DNA of 64,000 nt, taken from Peronospora farinosa. Taxonomy: Eukaryota > Oomycota > Peronosporomycetes > Peronosporales > Peronosporaceae. Of the stretch, positions 57,055-64,000 are shown piece by piece (position 1 is the stretch's first letter; every line of letters starts with the position of its first letter). The stretch covers positions 248,001-312,000 of the forward strand of contig CANTFK010000994.1 in assembly GCA_947646735.1 (NCBI GenBank). The letters are read 5' to 3'. The position numbers and the translations under genes are program-made. The notes under the pieces are model-generated. The model was not told where the DNA came from. It searched no databases and was given only the letters and a program-made list of their open reading frames with translations.

Positions 57055-58984
57055 TATTCGATTCGCTATGGCAACCCACATAGTCGCAAATGACATCCAA
57101 GTTTTCTCGAGCCTCATAATAGATCTCGGAATCGCTCGGGGACTTGTCGTCAAAATTCGGTTGCTCGCGAGCATCACGGCTCGCGAGATTGGGGATGGAT
57201 TCGGCAGCATCACTCGCAATATCCGTCTTCCTACGCGACTCATAATCCTCGACCACGTCTGGTACATCTTGGAACAGCGTACTCGATGGCTCACATGTAT
57301 CGTCCGCCGGGGAATATCCCAACCAGCGAACCCTGTAATGCTTCTCGACACGCTTCTTCTTGGGCGCCGAGTTGTTACTCGGCGCATAAAACTTATGATC
57401 CTCGTGATCGACAATTCGGTCGACAATCCAGCGTCGCGCACCCGATGCATCAACTAAGGGAGGAGGAGCATCACGACGGAAGACCTCTGGCGATGAGCGC
57501 CGATTCTCGTAATCGGGCGCCTGTACAGTCGAATGATGAGCTGCGCCTACTCCGTGCTGAAGCCGAGGAGTCAAAGAATGCCCTTCTTGATGCTCGCGAG
57601 ATGGCTGAGAGAGCTCAAGATCGTGCGGATGCTGCGACTGAGGCTGCTGAGCGGACTCGACGTGAGCAGCTGGTACTGGCTGAGCGCCTACGTCAGCTTG
57701 AGACGACTGCGTTCGGAGGACCCCAGCAGGTCGAGTCTGCACGCGTTCGGGCAGGACTTGGTCCCAGTCGTCGTCAACGTCGTCGTCCAGGGATGTCGGA
57801 TTTCGAGCCGGCACAGAAGAGCGGGGAAGATTCGAAGGGAGATCCGCCGGCAGGTAAGCCTTGAGGCGCCCGACGTAAAACGTCGGGTGCAAACGCATAG
57901 ATGTAGGTATGTCTAGCGTGTAAGCGTCACCATGCACCTTAACAACCCGAAATGGGCCAATATATCTTGGCGCTAACTTATTAGCGCCCAAATTCGTCAC
58001 TGAGGTGTACGGTAATCCACTTGTTGATAACAATACTCTGTCACCTTCTCGAAATATCAACATATTCTTTCGTCCTCTTCTGTCAGCATTCTCCTTTTGC
58101 TTGTCAACTGCCTCTTGTAATGCATCACGCACAAAACGCGTGATTCCTTGTCGTAATAGTAGAAATTCGGTTACTGCAGACGAACTTACAGGCGACGTAT
58201 TCTCCTTTGGAGCAAAATTGGCAACGGAAGACGCGATGGAAAGCATCGCGTCAGGAGTCGATATGCCGTTGGCCACGAAATTACCAGTATTAGGTGCATC
58301 GGCAGCAACCTTATGCGCATCGTAATCAATCATCAATAGTTTCGGCGCAATTTCATCCGTAGATACTCCCCCACCAAGCTTGGAGACAGGGTGTTCTAAA
58401 GCTGAGAGAGCAAGCAGCGCCGGAACGCGAGGATGCCTCGCGTTGTTAACGAAAAAGGGGGTCAACCCGGTTGACGCATGGACAGCATTGTTGATTGCAA
58501 ACTCTGCAAGTGGAAGAAATGAACTCCATGATGAGAACGATGCTGCATAACTGCGCAAGACATCTTCGAGCACTCTGTTGACACGCTCCGTTTGCCCATC
58601 CGTCTCTGGATGGGCCGCCGTAGACATAAGCAACCGCGTGCCTAATAGCTGGAATAATTCGGCCCAGAAAGCCGAAGTGAAACGCGGTTCACGGTCCAAA
58701 ACAATAGATTCTGGCAAGCCGTGATGCCTAAAGATAAGATCAATGAAGATCTTCGCTGTCGTCATCGCCGTAATGTTGGCGGAGACCGGAGCAAAATGCA
58801 CCATTTTGCTGAATCGATCCACTAGAACCAATACGCCCGTGCGTTTCTGTTCATCCGGTGGAAGGCCAAAGATAAAATCCATGCTGACCGAGCGCCAGGC
58901 TTCCGTAGCAATCGGAAGCGGACGCAATGGGGCTTGTGAAGACGGCGCAGGCTTCACACGCTGACAGGTTTCACAGGAGCGCAC
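57002..58984 (-). pseudogene. Gypsy-2 integrase core, linker and chromodomain
   Basis: An open frame of 660 codons. It begins at SCETCQRVKPAP (end of the integrase zinc finger), then the integrase core with SMDFIFGLPPDEQ, IVLDREPRFTS and HPETDGQTERVNR, and the C-terminal part (LAPRYIGPFRVVKVHGDAYT, YVGRLKAYLP). A long Pro/Ser/Gln/His-rich linker follows, then a chromodomain (RWIVDRIVDHEDHKFY, EKHYRVRWLGY). In its WEP motif Trp is replaced by Cys (DDTCEPSS), which should weaken the aromatic cage. The last residues, GIEPATLRSRTQW, are read from the tRNA-like sequence. Confidence 0.85.
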
Positions 58985-59970
58985 CCATTTCTGGATGTAT
59001 TTATACAGAAGAATACGCGAGAAATAGCTGCAAACGTCTTCTCGCGACCCAGGTGTCCGCCAGCTGGGCTGTCGTGAAATTCATGAACCAATCGGGCTCG
59101 AAGGTCGTCATCAGCAGGGATGACGACACGCGGGGAATCAAAGACGTCCATCGTGTACGTCAGCAACGGGCCGTCAAGCGCGTAACGCTTGATGTTGTCG
59201 CGTGTTGGTTTCGTCAACTTCGCGAGTAATTTTTTGCTCGGGTCCCTGAGATAGTTGATGATTCCTGCATAGAAGGAATCATTCGCGTAGGATTCAGCGA
59301 TCTGAGTTCGGATCGAAAGCACGGTGGTCGAATTCATCGTATAAAGCCCCAGCCCAATACAACACGCACAGGTATCTTCGTCGTCATCAACAAACTCCGT
59401 TTGATGACCCATATCACGCCGAGGATCGTAATCAGGACGACGAGAAAGCGCGTCAGCGAGAATGTTTTTCTTGCCAGGCTTGTAATGCACCACAAAATTA
59501 TACTCGGCAAAAAATGACAACCACCGTGCCATACGCTGGGACAAGTGAGGACTCTTGACGGCGGTACGCAATGATGCGTGATCTGTGTAGATAGAAAACA
59601 TCTTTTCGCCGAGCAAATATACTCTAAACTTGATTAGCGCGTAACGCATAGCCAGAAGTTCCTTGTCGTGTACCGGATTATTTTTCTCGGCAGGTTTCAT
59701 CTGTCGTGATTGAAAACTCACGACGCGCTCTCGACCCTCGTCATCAAATTGCATGAGGGCACATCCTATAGCGAAATTGCTCGCGTCACACACGACGTGG
59801 AATGGCTTAGAGTCATCAGGTAACATCAGCACCGGTGCCTCGGACAAGCTCTTCTTTACGGAGTCGAAGGCAGATTGATGTTCTGCCGTCCATAACCATA
59901 CTGCATCTTTCTTGAGCAAAGTCGATAATGGCTGAATTAGCTCAGCGTAGTTCTTCGTATACTTATGCAA
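58954..59970 (-). pseudogene. Gypsy-2 RNase H and integrase zinc finger
   Basis: RNase H with CDASNFAIGCALMQF (first catalytic Asp), PVHDKELLAMRYAL (Glu) and IYTDHASLRTAV (Asp), followed by HYKPGKKNILADALSRRPD. The integrase HHCC finger begins (LVHEFHDSPAGGHLGREKTF) but a frame break near 59000 separates it from its Cys pair, which is in the 58984 frame. Confidence 0.85.
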
Positions 59971-60182
59971 GTAATTCGCCAGACCGAGCCATTGACGTAA
60001 TTCAGTTTGGTTCCTGGGCGTTGGCCAGGAACAGATTTATGAGATCTTCTCAGATCAGCGCGGACACCTTCCTTGCTGGCGTATCAACCGAGTACTGGAA
60101 TCGCGGGAGCGCAGACGACACATCTCTTCAAATTCGCATACAATTTATTCTCGCGCATTACTTGAAACACCTGCTTCAAGTA

Positions 60183-61232
60183 TCAAAGGTGTACCTCCGT
60201 AGCGCTGAGCTTTTGCTCAGCGCGGCTGTGAACAAAAATTTCGTCAAAGGAGCTCGGTGCAACATCGCGAAGTTGACGAAGTATTTTTGTCACCATCCAA
60301 TTGAACGTAGCTGAAGCGTTCTTAAGACCTTGTGACATGACTAGCCACTCCCAAAGCATCTCGCTTGGGGTGCTGACAGCAGTGAAAGGAATGTCACTGT
60401 CCCTCATGAGGATCTGATAGAAACCGTCTGTCAGATCTATGGCGCTGTAGATCTCGCTCCCGGACATGGTATTTAATACCATGTCTTTTCGAGGGATAGG
60501 CGTTTGAGCTGGGATCGTGGCGTCATTCAGCTTGTTGAAGGCGTGCACAATGCGCCAACCGCCGGTGGCTTTCTTCACACAGAAAGTCGGACTCGAATGT
60601 GGCGAGATACTCTCGCGGACATGGCCAGCCTTGCGGCGACCCTCGAAAAATTCATCAATAGCGATGACTTGGTCGCGCGGTAACGGCCACTGCCGTGTCA
60701 CGCAATATTTTGATCCTGACACGAGATCTATCTCGTGCCGCACACCACGATCCGCCGGAAGCTCAGCTGGAATTTTCTCCGGGAAAATATCGGCGTACTC
60801 ACAGGCGATATAGTATACAGGGTTGTTCGAAGCACGAAGAGCATCCCAAGACTGTGCCGCGAAGCGTTCTTCGCGCGCTGATTTAGGCTCGGCGCTCTTC
60901 GGGCGAGCCTCCAGAACTTCTTCACTGGCTGCTTCGGTGGCTGAAACGATGCACACTTGCTCGATGTCGCCGGCCTTGAGGTCATGAAGGAAGTCTTTCC
61001 ATGTAAGGTGTGGCAGAGATGTGATATCTGCAGCAGTGCACGGTGGACTCGCTACCTCAATGTAGCGGCCACGATGTGGGGATCCCTCCACATATTCAAG
61101 CGCGCATACGGATTCCGTCACTGCGGAATCAAATGCATCAGCATCTTGACGTGAATTTCGTCGTCTCGGTGATCGGCGTGCTCCTTTCTTGAGTTTTCTC
61201 TTGCGTCTCGAGCCCCTGCTCGAGACAGGCAC
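60183..61232 (-). pseudogene. Gypsy-2 reverse transcriptase, N-terminal two thirds
   Basis: Landmarks: TRQWPLPRDQ, SPTFCVKKATGGWRIVHAFN, YSAIDLTDGFYQILMR (first Asp), then the polymerase box, which here reads SFDEIFVHSR. Gypsy-1 has YFDDVLVHSR at the same place, so Tyr is Ser and the second catalytic Asp is Glu. An in-frame TGA ends the frame at 60183, the sequence continues with YLKQVFQVMRENKLYANL, and a second TGA follows near 60090. The enzyme from this copy cannot work. Confidence 0.87.
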
Positions 61233-61239
61233 GTCGCTA

Positions 61240-62510
61240 TCACAAGAGGATGATGTACCCCCCCCCCTCTAGACGTGGGAGCTCTGTCTCCACCACGTCG
61301 GTCTCATGCGGATCCGTAGTCCGCCCATTCTCGTCAATCAAAAGCGGGAGCTCGTCTTCGACCGCTTCACTTGTTTGCGGGAGCCCCTGCTCGACCGCCT
61401 CGAAATTGATCGGGAGCCTCTGCTCGTCCGATGTACTTATACGCGGGACCCCCTGCTCGACCGCCTCGAAATTGATCGGGAGCCTCTGCTCGTCCGATGT
61501 GCTTGTATGCGGGAGCCCCTGCTCGACCGCCTCGTAATTGATCGGGAGCCTCTGCTCGTCCGATGTGCTTGTATGCGGGAGCCCCTGCTCGACCGCCTCG
61601 TTGAGAATCGGGAACCCCTGTTCGACCGATGTCTGTGCGTGCGGGAACCGCTGTCCGACCGCCTCGTTGTGCATCGGGAACCCCTGTTCGACCGATGTCT
61701 GTGCGTGCGGGAACCGCTGTCCGACCGCCTCGTTGTGCATCGGAAACCCCTGTTCGACCGATGTCTGTGTATGCGGGAACCGCTGTTCGACCGCCTCTTT
61801 GTGCATCGGAAACCCCTGTTCGACCGATGTCTGTGTATGCGGGAACCGCTGTTCGACCGCTTCGTTCTGTGGCTCCGTCAGTGTAACGGAACATACTGCG
61901 CACAGAGGGCCATCGCTCTCTCTGTGTTGACTACTAGTCGTGGCGAGTTTGTTCATGACCCTGACGTGAGGCCAATCGGATGAAGCGACCAACAAATGAG
62001 TAAACACTCCACTGACGTCATAACCGCTTCGTCGTTTGACGGACCGATATAGCCAATCTATCTTCGGCTGATACCGTGACAGCCACGGTATCCCAAGTAT
62101 GCAATCAAATGCATAGTTCATCTCGTACACCAAAAATTCGTCGTTGCTCTGGAAACCGTCGAAAGTGTACGGTAAAACCACTGTTTTACGCGGGACACGT
62201 TTTGGTTGTCCATCGGCAAGTTTAACAACGATGTCGCCTGGACCTTCTCGAACCGTGACAGTCGACGGGAAAAGGGACAAACAGGATGCACGAAAGAAGT
62301 TGTTGGAAGCGCCAGAATCCAACAACGCTCGAAGTGGTCGCTTCACTCCAGCAACGATGAGACTGATAATAATTAGTCTCGAATCATCGCGCATGGTGGT
62401 GGCATTGAAGTGGGTATGAATCACTTTGGGGCTAGGAGCCCGAGCTGCCACCTGAGTACTCGGGGCTCCATTTCTGCCAGTAGGGCGCCCCACGCCTACT
62501 GGAACCGCTC
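61240..62510 (-). pseudogene. Gypsy-2 protease and repeat-containing linker
   Basis: This frame is -1 relative to gag and has no need of its own ATG. It holds the retropepsin site LLDSGASNNFF, then VYEMNYAFDCILGIPWLSRY, and after that seven 22-residue tandem repeats plus a partial one (61863 downwards). It breaks at a run of ten G (coding strand) at 61258-61267, after which the RT frame continues. One base more or less in that run would alter the protease-RT join, so the break may be a sequencing or replication slip. Confidence 0.85.
61368..61863 (-). repeat. 66-bp coding minisatellite in Gypsy-2 pol
   Basis: Seven full units of 66 bp start at 61863, 61797, 61731, 61665, 61599, 61533 and 61467 (minus strand), with a partial eighth. 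The encoded unit is of the form EAVEQRFPHTQTSVEQGFPM plus two residues. The first four units share one sequence type and the last three another (LPHTSTSDEQRLPIN), so the array grew from at least two founder units. Because 66 is divisible by three, most other frames are also open here. Confidence 0.9.
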
Positions 62511-62517
62511 GTTTTTT
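62480..62517 (-). promoter_or_regulatory. Predicted -1 ribosomal frameshift signal, Gypsy-2 gag/pro
   Basis: The gag frame reads CCA AAA AAC, giving the in-frame heptamer A AAA AAC (62517-62511), a classic retroviral slippery site. After an 11-nt spacer comes a 20-nt segment (62499-62480) able to pair GTAGG with CCTAC, with the gag TAG inside the stem. Protease is in the -1 frame. The 20-nt segment matches that of Gypsy-1 at 17 positions. Confidence 0.7.
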
Positions 62518-63536
62518 GGCAGGACCACCGACGACACAGCGTCTCCTCGTGAGACAGCTGTGTTCATCGTCACCGGCGCAGGTGCACGACAGACAGCCGC
62601 ACGATGTTCTGTTTTACCACAGCGAAAACACTTCATCGTGTTAGGATTGCGAATGTCGCGGCTTAATGATTTGCCGCGACCACGAGAGGACTCAATTGCA
62701 TCAATTTCCATTGGCTCTGGGTCAGACGTCCGGGAATGTTGTGACGCTGCGTGCAGGTACGACGACGCGACAGTGTAATCCTCACGAAGCGCGAGGGCAA
62801 ATGCCTCCTCGAGGGACTTTGGCTCAGCACGTGTGAGGCAGTAACGCGTCATGCCCTCTTGCATACCAAAAATAAAGACATGGACTTGTGAAGCCATGTC
62901 AATTGGCTGTGTGGTAATGCACGAAGCAAGATGACGTGTCTTCTGCACGTAGTCACGCATCGACAGCTTGCCCTGTCGGAGTGAGAAGAAATCTGCACGC
63001 AAGCAAGATTCATCTTGAGGAGGCTCGAAAGCCAGTCGTAAGTCACGCTGGATATCGTCCAGCGTAGAAAACGCCGACTCGTCTACGACGAGCTTTCCGA
63101 GAGCCCATTCCTTGGCTTTGCCGGCAAGGCGAGACAACAGGAAATTGACCTTGGCCGTCGGAGTGTCAATTAATCTTGACGCTATTGCAATATCCACCTC
63201 GCGAAACCAGCGATTGAGGGGGAGACGATCCGGACCATCACCGGAGTACGTTGACGTCTCCATCTTGATAGCATCATGGTGCGAAGTGCGCGAGGAAGTC
63301 AATACTCGCCGATGCTCTTCGGCGAGCTCGCGCACCATAAAGTCTTGGATGGCGGCACGTTGATCATCAGGCGTCGCTGTGCTCAGCAGCGACGTCACAA
63401 TAGTTTCGCCAGACACCGCCGCGAGGCGATGTAGTGCCTGCCACTCCACCGAGGTGAGATGTGAAAAATCAGAATGCTCCAGCGAGACCGCTGGAGCCAC
63501 CGAAGACTCGCCCATGTTCATCTCGAATCTGGTCAT
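62496..63536 (-). CDS. Gypsy-2 gag
   Basis: 346 codons, apparently intact. It starts [12 protein letters not shown], has the retrotransposon gag core ([47 protein letters not shown]) and one zinc knuckle [14 protein letters not shown] (C-x2-C-x4-H-x4-C) near the end. It stops at TAG 62498-62496, five codons after the slippery site. It could still supply particle protein in trans if transcribed. Confidence 0.9.
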   Translation of the reverse strand: MTRFEMNMGESSVAPAVSLEHSDFSHLTSVEWQALHRLAAVSGETIVTSLLSTATPDDQRAAIQDFMVRELAEEHRRVLTSSRTSHHDAIKMETSTYSGDGPDRLPLNRWFREVDIAIASRLIDTPTAKVNFLLSRLAGKAKEWALGKLVVDESAFSTLDDIQRDLRLAFEPPQDESCLRADFFSLRQGKLSMRDYVQKTRHLASCITTQPIDMASQVHVFIFGMQEGMTRYCLTRAEPKSLEEAFALALREDYTVASSYLHAASQHSRTSDPEPMEIDAIESSRGRGKSLSRDIRNPNTMKCFRCGKTEHRAAVCRAPAPVTMNTAVSRGDAVSSVVLPKNERFQ

Positions 63537-63549
63537 TGAAAGGACTACG

Positions 63550-63562
63550 AAGTGCTACCAGG
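63550..63562 (-). other. Gypsy-2 primer-binding site
   Basis: Two bases inside the 5' LTR the plus strand reads GTGCTACCA. TGCTACCA equals the 3' end of many initiator tRNA-Met molecules, so the minus strand TGGTAGCA fits a tRNA-iMet primer. The match is only eight bases. Confidence 0.6.
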
Positions 63563-63882
63563 TGTAACGGGCTAAGGACCCGTTACCGTCTTACACTAAA
63601 AGGGCGTTGAGGAAGAGCTCTTAATTAACTCGTAAATATAACTCTGTTTTATTTTTGTTTTAGTTTTAATTCGCAGTAAGTGCGAATATGTTCCCTAGCT
63701 CATGGGAGCCACTCAATATGGAAGTCGATTTATTATTGGCTAATTATTGGGTCTAACACCCCAATAATAAACCAATAATAAAAATGACGCGCAGTATCCG
63801 CTAATCGGATACTGCCCTATGCCTACTTATGTAATTATGTATTAATCCTATAACTACTCATGTAATAAGTTGCCCCATTACA
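63563..63882 (-). repeat. Gypsy-2 5' LTR (320 bp)
   Basis: Same as the left LTR except for four substitutions (for example GAAGAGCTC versus GAAGCGCTC, and GTCTAACACC versus GTCTGGCACC) and one T fewer in a T-run. This end drives transcription towards lower coordinates. Confidence 0.95.
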
Positions 63883-63887
63883 ATCGC
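63883..63887. repeat. Target-site duplication of Gypsy-2, right copy (ATCGC)
   Basis: ATCGC follows the right LTR and equals 56362-56366. Confidence 0.95.
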
Positions 63888-64000
63888 TGCGCCGAGCGAG
63901 AGAGCGCTCGTCGCCGTCGTGCACGAGGGCAAACCCTTTTTTCTCGAGCTTGCCGCACGACACAATGTTCTTTGACAGTCGCAGATCCAGGTACACGTCC
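63888..64000 (-). pseudogene. Copia-C pol, continuation upstream of Gypsy-2
   Basis: The minus strand encodes DVYLDLRLSKNIVSCGKLEK and on to the duplication, the usual protease-to-GAG-pre-integrase stretch of copia proteins. With one copy of ATCGC removed together with Gypsy-2, it joins the frame at 56361 without any shift. The gene continues past the window edge. Confidence 0.85.

Larger units (their letters stand above)
56367..63882 (-). mobile_element. Gypsy-2: complete Ty3/gypsy chromovirus, 7516 bp
   Basis: Two LTRs (56367-56687 and 63563-63882), a 5-bp duplication (ATCGC), a primer-binding site beside the right LTR, a polypurine tract beside the left LTR, and gag, protease, RT, RNase H, integrase and chromodomain in chromovirus order on the minus strand. 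LTRs differ by four substitutions and one T-run indel in about 320 bp, so the insertion is not fresh. Pol has in-frame stops, frameshifts and an altered RT active site. Confidence 0.95.
53094..64000 (-). mobile_element. Copia-C: GC-rich Ty1/copia element interrupted by Gypsy-2
   Basis: The copia reading frame runs from the right window edge (64000-63888), is broken by Gypsy-2 (56367-63882), resumes at 56361 and ends with RNase H at 53475. It is followed by a polypurine tract and 3' LTR. Codons and overall bases are much richer in G+C than in Copia-A or Gypsy-2. The 5' LTR and gag lie outside the window. Confidence 0.88.

Noticed and set aside
61306..61983. Long plus-strand ORFs with repeats (225, 130 and 85 codons) as a possible novel repeat protein
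   Set aside because: They are shadows of the 66-bp minisatellite in Gypsy-2 pol; the period is divisible by three, so frames stay open.

Overview
The window looks like nuclear DNA of an oomycete (Phytophthora or downy-mildew type). Genes are compact with very short GT-AG introns (about 48-90 bp), there is an oomycete-style initiator element (TCATTCCGCAATT, 24604-24616), one gene pairs leucine-rich repeats with ephrin-receptor-like Cys-rich repeats, and the island is bordered by Ty3/gypsy chromoviruses and Ty1/copia elements. No prokaryotic, organellar or CRISPR signal was seen.

Layout. (1) 1-6541: 5' part of a decayed Ty3/gypsy chromovirus on the minus strand (Gypsy-1). (2) 6777-35339: a gene island with twelve protein genes. 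In order they are a snapin/pallidin-like BLOC-1 protein (+), cytochrome b5 (-), a LicD-like membrane protein (-), RPAP1 broken by one frameshift (+), a PhyH-type dioxygenase (-), a PX-like protein (-), a coiled-coil protein (-), an 11-exon LRR/Cys-rich receptor-like protein (-), a TPX2-like microtubule protein (-), an inorganic pyrophosphatase with a leader exon (+), a PLAC8 protein with a His-rich loop (+), mitochondrial EF-G2 (+) and a RING-CH plus FHA protein (+). Exon structures were rebuilt by eye from splice sites and frame continuity. (3) 36459-64000: a nest of retrotransposons.

The nest. A GC-rich copia element (Copia-C, minus strand) forms the base layer. Its 3' LTR is interrupted by a perfect-period head-to-tail array of three copies of another copia element (Copia-A: 3 x 5345 bp plus a fourth LTR, 36683-53093). 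Its pol is interrupted by a complete Ty3/gypsy element (Gypsy-2, 56367-63882) with clean 5-bp target duplications. All three Copia-A units carry the same old frameshifts and stop, so the array grew by recombination, not by three retrotranspositions. The array is flanked by a 181-bp direct repeat of the host LTR instead of a 5-bp duplication, as expected if two separate insertions recombined.

The most interesting signal is at the gag/pro junction of both chromoviruses. Each has an in-frame X_XXY_YYZ slippery heptamer, an 11-nt spacer, and a 20-nt potential hairpin that contains the gag stop codon; pro lies in the -1 frame. Other notable items are a half-tRNA-type primer site in Copia-A, a 66-bp coding minisatellite in Gypsy-2 pol, and a tRNA-derived tail on Gypsy-2. 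All of this is read by eye; no database search was run.
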